A stretch of 20,264 nt of DNA, taken from assembly GCA_900555665.1 (NCBI GenBank), contig USLX01000028.1, forward strand, positions 1 to 20,264, in the 5' to 3' direction. The notes beneath the pieces are model-generated. The model was given only the letters and a program-made list of their open reading frames with translations. It made no database searches and was not told the origin of the DNA. This DNA comes from an uncultured Eubacteriales bacterium (lineage in GTDB: Bacteria > Bacillota > Clostridia > Oscillospirales > Oscillospiraceae). Positions 6,723 to 15,001 of the stretch are shown here, piece after piece. The stretch's first letter is position 1; every line of letters starts with the position of its first letter. The position numbers were made by a program, and so were the translations under genes.

Positions 6723-8864
6723 TTACATATCCAGCGGCTCCATGCCGAGAACCGGGTGGCCAACCTCGGTGAGGTACGCCAGCAGCTCTTCGGGATCGCC
6801 GGAGGAGCAGTTGGTCTCGTCAGCGACCATGTCGGCAAAGTTCTCAATGCCGTACAGATCCTTCGCGGTCTCATTCAGCTTGTCGCGAATCTGATCCTTC
6901 AGTTCCTTCGGCAGCCAGACCAGACGGGCAACGCCGCCCTCGGCCTTCAGGAACTTGTGGGATGCGATGTAGTGCTTGCCGTGGCCCATGAAGCCCGGGG
7001 TCTGCACGCCGCCGCCCGTCATGGAAGCCATTTCGGAGAACGTCATGCCGAGCGGAGTCATGCCGGCATACTCACGGCAGGTGATGACAACGCCCATCGA
7101 GCACGGCTCGATGCCGCAGATGCACTCGAAGCAGCCGCAGGAGGTCATCGGATCCTCGAGCAGGGAGTACAGCGTGACGTGCTCCAGCGCGCCATGGGAG
7201 TATTCCGCAACGGCCTCATCGACGTCTTCATACCGGCCGGTGCGCTCGTCGGTGCAGCGTTCCTTGGTAACGACCTGGCAGGGGCCCTGCGGGTCGAGCT
7301 CATTGGTGGCCTTCGCGTCCAGCCAGGACACGGCGCCGCACAGGCCGAGACGCTCCGGGGTGACGATGCAGACGTGGCTCGGGGAGAATGCCTGGCACAT
7401 GATGCAGGAATAGAACACCGGCACGGACTCGTCAGTCATGGACTTCAGACGCTCGTCGCGCTTGTCGAAGACCTCGTTCGCGTGCTTGCGCAGCGCGGCG
7501 TTCGGCTCGTCGCCGACGACGATCTTGACCTGGCACTTGTCGACCACAGTGTCGAATTCGGACTTGATCTTCGCGTACAGGACTTCGCCGATGTGGCGGA
7601 AGCGGAAGCCGGCCTCAAAGTCGGCCTTGTTGATACGGATACGGATCATGTCGCGCTGGCCGGTGTGCATCAGACCCTCAACGCAGTTCAGGAACTGGTG
7701 GATCTTACGCTCGAAGACCGGCTCGAAGTCGGGCTGCATGTTCTTGCCCGCAACCTCGACGGTGTAGCTCAGGGAAATCTTGGAGCCGCATTCCAGCTCA
7801 TCCAGTTCGGGACCCTCGACGACGATCTTGTGATCCTCGACCTCGGAGGCGTCCTTCGTGGTGACCAGCTCGAAGCAGTCCTTGCGGGAGCCGTCAACTT
7901 CGATCTGCATGTCGCCCTTGCGGATGATCTCGCCTTCGAACGCGGAGGAGTAGGAGACAGGAATGTCGATCTTCGTGATCTTCAGCTTGATGCCGCGTGC
8001 CTCGATGGAGGTGTCGATCCAGTCCTTGGTGTCGTCGTAGATGATCAGGGACTTCGGAACGGCCCACATGTCGTCGTGGTCGTTCGTGATGACCGGGAAG
8101 CCCAGCTTGATCGCGCCCGCGCCGCAGGCCACGGTGATATCGTTGACCGGCTTATAGGCGTTGACAAACGCATTGATGCGGTCGAAGGTGTACTTGTGGA
8201 AGCCTTCCACGTCGCCCGGCTGGATCGCGCCGAAGATCATGGCGGCACGCACGACGAGGGAGATGACATGGCCGACCGACCAGATCTCTTCGCCGACGGG
8301 GACGACACGGACGGGGAAGCCCATGGACAGGCCCGCCTCGACGGCCTGCTCAATAATGCCGCCGATCAGGAACACGAAAATGCCGCGGCTCTGATAGCCC
8401 TTGATGGTCTCAACGGCTTCTTCCGTGGAAGGAGCCGGCCCGATCATGACGACGAAGCCGGGGATATCGCCGGTGACCAGCGGCACGCCCAGCTCACGGA
8501 CTTCCGCGTCGGTGAAATGGCCGTGATAGTTGGTGCCTTCGTAAGGAGCTTCGGTCTTGACGTACTTACACGCCTCGATCATCTCTGCGGCGATGGCGGT
8601 GCCGACGCCGGACTGGAAGATGGAGTTCGTGCGCGGCTCGCGGAGCATCATGGCCTTCACATCGGCCAGCGCGTCCTGCAGCTCACCGACGTTGGTGACC
8701 TTCTTGCCGATGTAGGCATAGATACAGGCCAGGAAGTAGGCGGTGGAGGGCATGGTCAGCGCGGCGTCGCGGCCAACCTCTGCAACGATCTTGTTGACTT
8801 CTTCTTCGGCCTTCGCGAACATCTCGTCCGAGCCGTTGAAGACTCTTTCAAACAATGTCTTCAT
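6723..8864 (-). CDS. acsB: Acetyl-CoA synthase (CODH/ACS complex, A-cluster subunit)
   Basis: AcsB joins CO, a methyl group from the corrinoid iron-sulfur protein and CoA to make acetyl-CoA, or runs in reverse, in the Wood-Ljungdahl pathway. The 713-residue product is the full-length bacterial form, with the N-terminal domain that contacts CODH. A-cluster residues are all present: Cys487, Cys490, Cys499 and Cys509 (spacing C-x2-C-x8-C-x9-C) for the [4Fe-4S] cube, and the Cys576-Gly577-Cys578 motif for the distal nickel. Phe493 matches the active-site phenylalanine three residues after the bridging cysteine. The Moorella spacing is kept exactly. The start lies 18 bases after the cooC stop, with AAAGGA overlapping that stop as the best ribosome site. 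It is last in the operon, immediately before a terminator. Confidence 0.97.
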   Translation of the reverse strand: MKTLFERVFNGSDEMFAKAEEEVNKIVAEVGRDAALTMPSTAYFLACIYAYIGKKVTNVGELQDALADVKAMMLREPRTNSIFQSGVGTAIAAEMIEACKYVKTEAPYEGTNYHGHFTDAEVRELGVPLVTGDIPGFVVMIGPAPSTEEAVETIKGYQSRGIFVFLIGGIIEQAVEAGLSMGFPVRVVPVGEEIWSVGHVISLVVRAAMIFGAIQPGDVEGFHKYTFDRINAFVNAYKPVNDITVACGAGAIKLGFPVITNDHDDMWAVPKSLIIYDDTKDWIDTSIEARGIKLKITKIDIPVSYSSAFEGEIIRKGDMQIEVDGSRKDCFELVTTKDASEVEDHKIVVEGPELDELECGSKISLSYTVEVAGKNMQPDFEPVFERKIHQFLNCVEGLMHTGQRDMIRIRINKADFEAGFRFRHIGEVLYAKIKSEFDTVVDKCQVKIVVGDEPNAALRKHANEVFDKRDERLKSMTDESVPVFYSCIMCQAFSPSHVCIVTPERLGLCGAVSWLDAKATNELDPQGPCQVVTKERCTDERTGRYEDVDEAVAEYSHGALEHVTLYSLLEDPMTSCGCFECICGIEPCSMGVVITCREYAGMTPLGMTFSEMASMTGGGVQTPGFMGHGKHYIASHKFLKAEGGVARLVWLPKELKDQIRDKLNETAKDLYGIENFADMVADETNCSSGDPEELLAYLTEVGHPVLGMEPLDM

Positions 8865-8882
8865 TGTAGGTAATCATTCCTT

Positions 8883-9656
8883 TCAGTTTCGTTCTTGCGC
8901 GTCGATCTTTGCCTTGATGGCGCGGATATCCTCCAGCGCCTCGGGGCTTTGATCGTAGGGAGAAAGGCCCTTCCGGTCGGCGTCGATGACGTCGGCGTTG
9001 TAGCGGATGAAGCCCAGCAGATCCTCCTCCGGGATGCGGGAGCGGATGAACGCGCGGTCAGACTCGTCGCGGATCTTGTTTGCCACGACGCGCACCTTCG
9101 TCACGCCGATATCGGCCGCGAGCTGCTTGATGCGCTCATAGGTCTGTACGCTTCGCGCGCCCGGTTCGATGACCACGATGAACTGATCCATCATGCTCGC
9201 CGTGCCGCGGCCCAGATGCTCCAAGCCTGCCTCCATGTCCATGATGACGACGTCGTCCTTGCGGAACGTGAGGCTTGTCAAAATGGCCTTGAGCATCACG
9301 TGCTCCGGGCAGACGCAGCCGCTTCCGCCGGTGTCGACCGTGCCCATCACGAGCAGCTTGACGCCGTTGATCTCCTTCGCCAGCTTATCCGGCAGATCCG
9401 AGACCTGCGGATTGAGCTTGTAGAACGAGTTCATGTCGTTCGCGCCGGTGCGTTCCTTGGCCAGCTGCTTCATTTTGGAAACGGGAACGATGGAGTTGAC
9501 CTCTTCCTCCGTCATGCCCAGCGCCAATCCGAGATTGGCGTCCGGGTCGACGTCGGCGGCCAGAACCGTGCGCCCCTCGTCGGCATAGAGCCGCGCGAGC
9601 GTGGAGGAGAGCGTCGTCTTTCCGACGCCTCCCTTGCCGGTAATTGCTACTTTCAT
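8883..9656 (-). CDS. cooC: CODH/ACS nickel-insertion ATPase CooC (AcsF-type)
   Basis: A MinD/ParA-type P-loop ATPase that inserts nickel into carbon monoxide dehydrogenase and/or acetyl-CoA synthase. The 257-residue product has the deviant Walker A GKGGVGKTT (residues 7-15), the DVDPDANLG segment (about 35-43) and the metal-binding Cys114-x-Cys116 motif (GSGCVCPEH), which dimerises around nickel or zinc in studied CooC proteins. VIMDMEAGLEHLGRG is the Walker B-side block. AGAAGG lies about eight bases ahead of the ATG. Its position between its two nickel enzyme clients, cooS upstream and acsB downstream, supports the role. Whether it serves one or both enzymes cannot be told from sequence. 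Confidence 0.95.
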   Translation of the reverse strand: MKVAITGKGGVGKTTLSSTLARLYADEGRTVLAADVDPDANLGLALGMTEEEVNSIVPVSKMKQLAKERTGANDMNSFYKLNPQVSDLPDKLAKEINGVKLLVMGTVDTGGSGCVCPEHVMLKAILTSLTFRKDDVVIMDMEAGLEHLGRGTASMMDQFIVVIEPGARSVQTYERIKQLAADIGVTKVRVVANKIRDESDRAFIRSRIPEEDLLGFIRYNADVIDADRKGLSPYDQSPEALEDIRAIKAKIDAQERN

Positions 9657-9687
9657 GGGAAAAACCTTCTAAAATCAGTAATCAATA

Positions 9688-9755
9688 TGTAGACATATCA
9701 AAAAATCTACACAGGCAGAAATTCAGAATTTCAGCAAGCTGAACATTTTGAAATG
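9688..9755 (-). other. Hairpin pair in the cooS-cooC intergenic gap
   Basis: The 110-base gap between cooS and cooC is AT-rich compared with the genes on both sides. It holds TTCAGC-AA-GCTGAA (9730-9743), an adjacent CATTT/AAATG pair (9744-9755), and TGTAGA (9688-9693) pairing with TCTACA (9706-9711) over a 12-base loop. On the minus strand the loop of the last hairpin contains TTTTTT. No -35/-10 pair was convincing. The structures could mark an mRNA-processing, stability or partial-termination site that sets cooS above cooC-acsB. The pairing is visible; the function is inferred. Confidence 0.4.
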
Positions 9756-9766
9756 CTGCCGAAACA

Positions 9767-11665
9767 TTAGATACCAAGGGCCTTACGCTTGGCCTCGATG
9801 GACTCGATCATGCGGTCGCCCAGCTTTTCGATGTCCTTTTCGACGACGAAGTTCGCCTCGACCCATTCCTTGCAGCCGGTCTCGCCCTGCAGGAGCTCCG
9901 TGATCTCGGAGGAACCCTTGGAGTACGGATCGACGCCGAGGTAGGTCTCGATACCGGTGGCGACAACGTAGTTGCCGATGGACACGGCCTTTTCGGACAT
10001 CCATTCCGGCGCGCAGCCGCACAGCGGAATCTGGGAAATGTTGATGCCCCAGTCCTTCGCAATGTCGGACGCGAGGATCATCATACGGGAAATATCGACG
10101 CAGGAGCCCATGTGCAGCACGGGCGGAATGCCGACCAGCTTGCAGACGCGCTTGAGGCCTTCGCCGCACATCTCGCCGGCATCCGGATCCATCAGACCGG
10201 CCTTCGCCGCAGCCTGCGCGGAGCAGCCGGAGACGATGACGATGATGTCGTTCTTGAGCAGCTTTTTCATCAGCTCAATGTGCGCGGTGTCGGGGCGAAC
10301 CTTCGGGTTGTTGCAGCCAACCATCGCGACCGCGCCGCGCAGAACGCCGGACTTGACAACGTCGACCAGCGGCTTCGTGGTGCCGGTGATGTCGACATGG
10401 CTGTTCGTGACGCCGTCGAGCTCTTTCTTGATGGCCTCGACAGAGTAGCCGACGCGGGCCTTGGTCTTGAGCTGGGGAATGTTGACCAGCTCGGGCTTGC
10501 GGTTTTTGAAGTTTTCAACCGCCATCTTAATGATCGCCTTGGCGTTGTCCGCCGCGGTGGCCTCGTTGAACTCGATGAAGTCAGAATCCGGCATCCGGGC
10601 GATCGGGGAGGTGGTGATGAATTTGGTATGGAAGCACTTGGAAAGCGGGCCAAGTGCCGGGAAGATGCACTGCACGTCGACGACGATTGCTTCGCACGCG
10701 CCCGTCAGAACGACATTTTCCTGCTGCAGGAAGTTACCGGCCATCGGGATGCCCTGACGCATCGCAACTTCGTTGCCGGTGCAGCAGACGCCGCAGATGT
10801 TGATGCCCTTCGCGCCGTTTTCCTTGGCAAGAGCGACCATCTCGGGATCCTGCGAGTACATGACGATCATCTCGGACAGGGACGGATCGTGGCCGTGAAC
10901 CACGATGTTGACCATATCCTTTTCCATGACGCCGATGTTGGCGGTGGTGTCAACGGGCTTCGGCGTGCCAAACAGGACGTCGGAGAACTCGGTGCCCATC
11001 ATCGAGCCGCCCCAGCCGTCGGACAGACCAGCGCGCAGAGACTGCTTAATGAGCGCTTCGGGCAGGGAAGAGCAGCCCATGTGCGTCATGTGCATCGACT
11101 GGGAAACCTCGCGGTCAATCGCGCGCGGCTCGATCCCGGCCTTGTGCCACAGTTCCTGGGTGTGCTCCGGTGCGCGCTTCAGGTAGCGCTGCACGCCGAA
11201 CGGCTTGCCGTATTCCATCAGGCCGGTCTCGGCGACTTCGTGCGCCAGATCATAGAGGTCCTTGCCTTCGGTCTCGATGCCCCACTCGTGGGCAATCTTC
11301 GTCAGCTTTTCTGGATCCTTGACCTGATAAGAGCCGCCCTCTTTCGTCTGATACAGCGTGTGACAGATCTGACGGCCATGGTCGGAGTGTGTGGCAGCGC
11401 CGCCTGCGGTGAAACGCAGGTAGTTACGGCCAACGATGCCGTGCACATCGCAGCCGCAGATGCCGCGCGGTGCCTTCGGCGTGATGCGGCAGGGGCCCAT
11501 GGAGCAAATGCGGCAGCAGGTGCCAGCCTCGCCAAAGCCGCAGTGCGGTGTCTGGTTCTTGACTCGTTGCTGCCAGGAGTCTGCGCCGACCTTCTTGCCG
11601 GTTTCAAGCAATTCGTTCGTCGCTTCCTCCATCTGTTCAATTGTGATTAAGCGATCCCAATCCAT
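9767..11665 (-). CDS. cooS: Anaerobic carbon monoxide dehydrogenase, catalytic Ni-Fe-S subunit
   Basis: CooS/AcsA interconverts CO and CO2 at a [NiFe4S] C-cluster and moves electrons through B- and D-clusters. The 632-residue product has normal length. Cys42 and Cys50 fit the D-cluster; Cys51, Cys54, Cys59 and Cys70 or Cys72 fit the B-cluster (GTCCRICSMGPCRITP). C-cluster ligands are His259 (VHGHDPSLSE), Cys295 (CCTGNE), Cys333 (VQCIFP), Cys451 (GCNN), Cys481 (SGCS) and Cys522 (HMGSCVD). AGGAGG at 11677-11682, eleven bases upstream, supports the ATG. It is first in the operon with cooC and acsB, so acting as the CODH half of a CODH/ACS complex (acsA) is likely, although a stand-alone CooS cannot be excluded. 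No redox ferredoxin (cooF) or corrinoid genes are adjacent. Confidence 0.96.
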   Translation of the reverse strand: MDWDRLITIEQMEEATNELLETGKKVGADSWQQRVKNQTPHCGFGEAGTCCRICSMGPCRITPKAPRGICGCDVHGIVGRNYLRFTAGGAATHSDHGRQICHTLYQTKEGGSYQVKDPEKLTKIAHEWGIETEGKDLYDLAHEVAETGLMEYGKPFGVQRYLKRAPEHTQELWHKAGIEPRAIDREVSQSMHMTHMGCSSLPEALIKQSLRAGLSDGWGGSMMGTEFSDVLFGTPKPVDTTANIGVMEKDMVNIVVHGHDPSLSEMIVMYSQDPEMVALAKENGAKGINICGVCCTGNEVAMRQGIPMAGNFLQQENVVLTGACEAIVVDVQCIFPALGPLSKCFHTKFITTSPIARMPDSDFIEFNEATAADNAKAIIKMAVENFKNRKPELVNIPQLKTKARVGYSVEAIKKELDGVTNSHVDITGTTKPLVDVVKSGVLRGAVAMVGCNNPKVRPDTAHIELMKKLLKNDIIVIVSGCSAQAAAKAGLMDPDAGEMCGEGLKRVCKLVGIPPVLHMGSCVDISRMMILASDIAKDWGINISQIPLCGCAPEWMSEKAVSIGNYVVATGIETYLGVDPYSKGSSEITELLQGETGCKEWVEANFVVEKDIEKLGDRMIESIEAKRKALGI

Positions 11666-11698
11666 CGATGATGTATCCTCCTAAAAATGTTCTATGGT

Positions 11699-11772
11699 GC
11701 CGAAGGGGGGATCCTCCGGCCTGGGAATAGCTGGCTGCCCCGGGAAGGACAGACCGATAAGGCACACCAGCT
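11699..11772 (-). promoter_or_regulatory. Structured 5' leader elements of the CODH/ACS operon
   Basis: The predicted leader, about 150 nt from the start site near 11814 to the cooS start, can form two helices on the minus strand. The first pairs AGCTGG with CCAGCT (11767-11772 with 11729-11734), continued inside by TGCC/GGCA. The second pairs GCCGGAGG with CCTTCGGC (11713-11720 with 11699-11706, one G-U pair) around a six-base loop, 16 bases ahead of the AGGAGG ribosome site. A leader this long and foldable suggests post-initiation control. I could not match it to a known riboswitch class. Confidence 0.4.
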
Positions 11773-11820
11773 GCTTTGAAACCGAAAAACAGCAAAATGC
11801 GCCGAATACAGGTTATATCT

Positions 11821-11849
11821 ATTCTAACAAGCCGGCGCGAGAATGTCAA
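11821..11849 (-). promoter_or_regulatory. Sigma-A type promoter of the cooS-cooC-acsB operon
   Basis: On the minus strand a perfect -35 TTGACA (11844-11849) is separated by exactly 17 bases from a near-consensus -10 TAGAAT (11821-11826). Transcription should begin near 11814. It is the strongest promoter match in the window and sits downstream of the mscS terminator, so the CODH/ACS genes form their own unit. Confidence 0.8.
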
Positions 11850-11888
11850 CTAAAACCGATGCAAAAATATCGATTCATTTTGGTAAAA

Positions 11889-11911
11889 AAACCGGGGCCA
11901 GGCCCCGGTTT
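11889..11911 (-). terminator. Rho-independent terminator of the ftsH-mscS transcript
   Basis: Stem AAACCGGGG (11889-11897) and CCCCGGTTT (11903-11911) with loop CCAGG. On the minus strand the stem runs into seven T residues, from the A-run at 11885-11891. It lies about 50 bases past the mscS stop and about 40 bases before the cooS -35 element, insulating the two operons. Confidence 0.9.
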
Positions 11912-11958
11912 CTGTTTCTCTGTATTTGCCTTGTTGGGTCTCGTTGCAAGCCCTGCGT

Positions 11959-12852
11959 TTATGAGGCAATCGTGTGGACATTCAGATGCAGATAGGTCAT
12001 CTCGATCCCCGCCGCGTCGAATTCCCGCTTCACGTTTTCCAGAACGTCGTAATAGATGTCCATATAGTCCCCCGGATGGATCCAGACGAACAGCACATAC
12101 TCAATCGCGCTCTCGCCGTACCCGTTCACGCGCGCGATGGGAGCAATCTCCTGCAGCCGCAGCGGATGTTCCGCCGCGCGCAGCAGCGCCGCCTTCACAT
12201 CCTCCACCGGCGCATCATAGGATGCCGTGATCCGGTACTCCAGCCGCCGCCGGTCGCTGGCCGTGAAGTTTGTCACCTTCGAGCTGGTGATCTGGCTGTT
12301 CGGCACATGGACAAGCTGGTTGTTCGACGTCATCACATCCGTGCAGATTGCCCCGACCTTCACCACCGTCCCGCTTACGCCGTCCAGCTCGATAAAATGC
12401 CCGATCTGAAACGGCTTCGTTGTCAGCAGGATGACGGCACTGGCCATATTCCCCAGCAAATTCTGCAGCGCCAGCGAGACCGCCAGGCCGACCACGCTCA
12501 AAATTGCCAGCAGGGAAGACGTATCCACGCCCAGCGTCCCTGCCACCAGCATGATCGCCACAAACAGCAGCACCATCTTTACGATGGCCCGCACAAACGG
12601 ATGTACCGCCCGGTCCAGCCGCGACCGGCCGAGCATCCGGTCGGTCGCCTTCAGGAGCAGCTTGATCAGCACCCCGCAGACCACCAGCAAAATGGCCGCC
12701 GAAATCAGCTTCGTCCAGGAAAATCCACCAAAAAACTTCTGGAAAAATCCCACGGTCGATGCCGTCCCGTCCTCCAGCGCCGCGCTCACCGCGCTTGCCG
12801 CCTCGCTGACGGCCGCCGCCGCGTCCGGCGCATCATTCGTCAAAAACAGCAC
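11959..12852 (-). CDS. Small-conductance mechanosensitive channel, MscS family
   Basis: A 297-residue membrane channel expected to open under membrane tension during hypo-osmotic shock. It has a short Ala-rich N-terminus, membrane helices at about 47-67 and 87-107, and the pore-lining helix at about 112-140, with the Gly/Ala pattern GLAVSLALQNLLGNMASAV. The cytoplasmic beta domain follows, with GHFIELDGVSGTVVKVGAICTDV and the VHVPNSQI block. Start codon is GTG at 12850-12852, directly after the ftsH TAA. GGAGGG (12860-12865) inside the ftsH end lies seven bases upstream and decides this start. The zero-gap arrangement implies translational coupling with ftsH. The single-domain size fits the MscS/YnaI-like core rather than the large multi-domain members. 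Confidence 0.92.
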   Translation of the reverse strand: MLFLTNDAPDAAAAVSEAASAVSAALEDGTASTVGFFQKFFGGFSWTKLISAAILLVVCGVLIKLLLKATDRMLGRSRLDRAVHPFVRAIVKMVLLFVAIMLVAGTLGVDTSSLLAILSVVGLAVSLALQNLLGNMASAVILLTTKPFQIGHFIELDGVSGTVVKVGAICTDVMTSNNQLVHVPNSQITSSKVTNFTASDRRRLEYRITASYDAPVEDVKAALLRAAEHPLRLQEIAPIARVNGYGESAIEYVLFVWIHPGDYMDIYYDVLENVKREFDAAGIEMTYLHLNVHTIAS

Positions 12853-14856
12853 TTACGCGCCCTCCGTCGGGTTTGAATTTTCATCCGTCTTGTCCGCAGC
12901 GTCCTCAGCCGGAGCCGCTTCTGCGCCGGATGCTTCGGCCTCGTCCTTCGGGGCCTCGAGCTTGCGGTTTTCCGCGTTCACATAGACCATGAACTCGTCG
13001 CCCGTAATTGTCTCCTTCTGCAGCAGATACAGCGCGATCTCATCGAGCAGCGCCCGGTGCTCGCGCAGCAGCGCCTTCGCCTGCTCGAAGCAGCTAGACA
13101 GCAGCTTCTGCACCTCCTGATCGACCTCCGAAGCTGTGGAGTCCGCGCAGTTCATTGTCGCCGCGCCGTCGAGATACTGGCTCTGCACGGTGGACAGGGC
13201 CATCAGCCCAAACCGGTCGCTCATGCCGTACTGCGTGACCATCTTGCGCGCCAGATCCGTCGCACGCTCAATGTCGTTGGCCGCGCCGGTCGTCGAAATG
13301 CCGAACACGACCTGCTCCGCCGCCCGTCCGCCGAGCAGCGTCTGCAGCTCGACCAGCAGCTCTTCCCGGCTGGAGAGGAACTTTTCCTCCTCCGGCATCT
13401 GCATCGTATAGCCGAGCGCGCCGGACGTGTGCGGAACAATCGTAATCTTGGACACCGGCTGCGTGTGCTTCTGCAGCGCCGCCACCAGCGCGTGCCCGAC
13501 CTCGTGGTAGGACACGATCCGCTTTTCCATGTCGGTCAGGACGGTGCCCTTCTTCTCGGTGCCCGCGATGACCGTCTCAAACGAGACGAGCAGATCCTGC
13601 TGATTGACGGTCTTGCGCCCCAGGCGCACCGCGCGCAGCGCCGCCTCGTTCACGAGGTTGGCCAGATCCGCGCCGACCGCGCCGGCGGTCGCCTGTGCAA
13701 TCTTGTGCAAATCGACGTCCTCGGCCAGCTTGATGTTCTTTGTGTGCACGCGCAGCGTCTGATACCGGCCCTGCAGGTTCGGCCGGTCGACGATAATCCG
13801 CCGGTCAAACCGCCCCGCGCGCAGCAGCGCCTTGTCAAGAATTTCGGGCCGGTTCGTCGCCGCGAGGATTACAACGCCCTTGCTCGAGTCAAAGCCGTCA
13901 ATCTCGGCCAGCAGCTGGTTGAGCGTCTGTTCGCGCTCGTCGTTGCCGCCGAATTTGGAATCACGGGTGCGGCCAATCGCGTCGATCTCGTCGATGAAGA
14001 TGATGGCCGGGGCGACCTTCGCCGCCTGCTGGAACAAATCGCGCACGCGGCTTGCGCCGACGCCGACGAACATCTCCACAAAGTCCGAACCGGAGATCGA
14101 GAAGAACGGCACGTTCGCCTCGCCCGCAACGGCCTTTGCAAGCAAAGTCTTGCCCGTGCCCGGAGGGCCGACGAGCAGCGCGCCCTTCGGCAGCTTCGCG
14201 CCAATGGCGGCGTATTTCTGCGGATTGTGCAAAAAGTCAATGATCTCGACGAGCGATTCCTTCGCCTCGTCCTCTCCGGCCACATCCGCGAACGTCACGC
14301 CGGTCTGCTTTTCCATATAGACCTTGGCCTTGCTCTCGCCGATCCCGCCGAGGCCGCCCATACCGCGCATGCGCTTCGACATCGAGCGCATCAGCAGCGA
14401 GAACAGCCCATACATGATCATGACCGGCAGCAGCCAGGTGACAATGAACGTGACGATCGGACTGGTTTCTTCCGGCAGCTCGCGGTTGTATTCCACACCC
14501 GTCTCATCCAGCTTTTCTGTCAGGGAAGATGTATCCTGGTTCGGGATCAGGCCGGTATAGTAGAGCTTTTTCGCCGTGCCGCTGGCGTCGGTGTCGGATT
14601 TTTTGGCGAACACGACGCGGTCGTCGCTCTGGAATTCCAGCTCGCTGATCTCACCGTTATCCAGCATCGTCAAAAACTCGTCGTACCGGACCTCGGTCAG
14701 ATAGGACTTGGAGATCGACGTGTAGAGCGTGTTGATCAGCAGCGTCGCGATCAGCGCCGCCAGCACCAGAAACAGGATCCGCCGCCCCTTGACATCATCA
14801 TTATTGTTGTTATTGCCGTTGGGCCGCTGATCGTTCTTTTTGGGGTCGTTGCTCAT
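12853..14856 (-). CDS. ftsH: ATP-dependent membrane zinc metalloprotease FtsH
   Basis: FtsH is a hexameric membrane AAA+ protease that removes misfolded membrane and short-lived cytoplasmic proteins. The 667-residue product has helix 1 at about 27-45, an extracytoplasmic domain, helix 2 at about 133-157, and a glycine-rich linker (GMGGLGGIG). Walker A is GPPGTGKT (230-237), Walker B IIFIDE (285-290), the second region of homology ATNRPEILD through RAGRFDRR, and the zinc site HEVGH (451-455), with Asp528 as probable third ligand. The more usual form is HEAGH; the change leaves the ligands intact. The ATG at 14856 follows AGGAAGGTGG (14861-14870). The TTG 13 codons upstream, which gives a longer frame, is not preferred. 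The N-terminus has a poly-Asn stretch (residues 14-19). An mscS gene follows without gap. Confidence 0.97.
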   Translation of the reverse strand: MSNDPKKNDQRPNGNNNNNDDVKGRRILFLVLAALIATLLINTLYTSISKSYLTEVRYDEFLTMLDNGEISELEFQSDDRVVFAKKSDTDASGTAKKLYYTGLIPNQDTSSLTEKLDETGVEYNRELPEETSPIVTFIVTWLLPVMIMYGLFSLLMRSMSKRMRGMGGLGGIGESKAKVYMEKQTGVTFADVAGEDEAKESLVEIIDFLHNPQKYAAIGAKLPKGALLVGPPGTGKTLLAKAVAGEANVPFFSISGSDFVEMFVGVGASRVRDLFQQAAKVAPAIIFIDEIDAIGRTRDSKFGGNDEREQTLNQLLAEIDGFDSSKGVVILAATNRPEILDKALLRAGRFDRRIIVDRPNLQGRYQTLRVHTKNIKLAEDVDLHKIAQATAGAVGADLANLVNEAALRAVRLGRKTVNQQDLLVSFETVIAGTEKKGTVLTDMEKRIVSYHEVGHALVAALQKHTQPVSKITIVPHTSGALGYTMQMPEEEKFLSSREELLVELQTLLGGRAAEQVVFGISTTGAANDIERATDLARKMVTQYGMSDRFGLMALSTVQSQYLDGAATMNCADSTASEVDQEVQKLLSSCFEQAKALLREHRALLDEIALYLLQKETITGDEFMVYVNAENRKLEAPKDEAEASGAEAAPAEDAADKTDENSNPTEGA

Positions 14857-14907
14857 GGAGCCACCTTCCTTCCGTCCCACAGGGGCGAATATCAATTGTT
14901 GCCTTGT

Positions 14908-14936
14908 ATCTTACCACAACTCCCCGCCCTTTACAA
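14908..14936 (-). promoter_or_regulatory. Candidate promoter of ftsH-mscS
   Basis: On the minus strand TTGTAA (14931-14936) and TAAGAT (14908-14913) are spaced by 17 bases, each matching four of six consensus bases. The start site would be near 14901, giving a leader of about 45 bases. A perfect 7-bp palindrome with a GAAA loop (AATTTCA/TGAAATT, 14971-14988) lies about 35 bases further upstream and could be an operator. Confidence 0.5.
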
Positions 14937-15001
14937 GAACAGGTAAAAAACAGAGCGTAAATTTTCTGTGAATTTCAGAAATGAAATTGCAAAGATTGCA
15001 G

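Noticed and set aside
6495..8873. A very long open frame (792 codons) on the plus strand opposite acsB
   Set aside because: It is the complement of a conserved acsB with intact A-cluster motifs. Its product is rich in Asp/His/Arg/Val from GC-rich antisense reading, with no recognisable domain. Long antisense frames are expected at this GC content.
10112..11650. A 512-codon plus-strand frame opposite cooS, and similar long frames opposite glpK, the two glp flavoproteins, ftsH and the EF-G-like gene
   Set aside because: Each lies fully opposite a confident gene, lacks a good ribosome site and has shadow-like composition.
11699..11772. NiCo or cobalamin riboswitch in the cooS leader
   Set aside because: Only one GGCAGCC-like patch is present; the four-way junction pattern of NiCo and the B12-box are not seen. 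The structured leader itself is kept as a finding.
14857..14895. TTG-initiated 13-residue extension of FtsH
   Set aside because: The AGGAAGGTGG ribosome site lies inside this extension and serves the ATG at 14856, and the extension adds nothing typical of FtsH.
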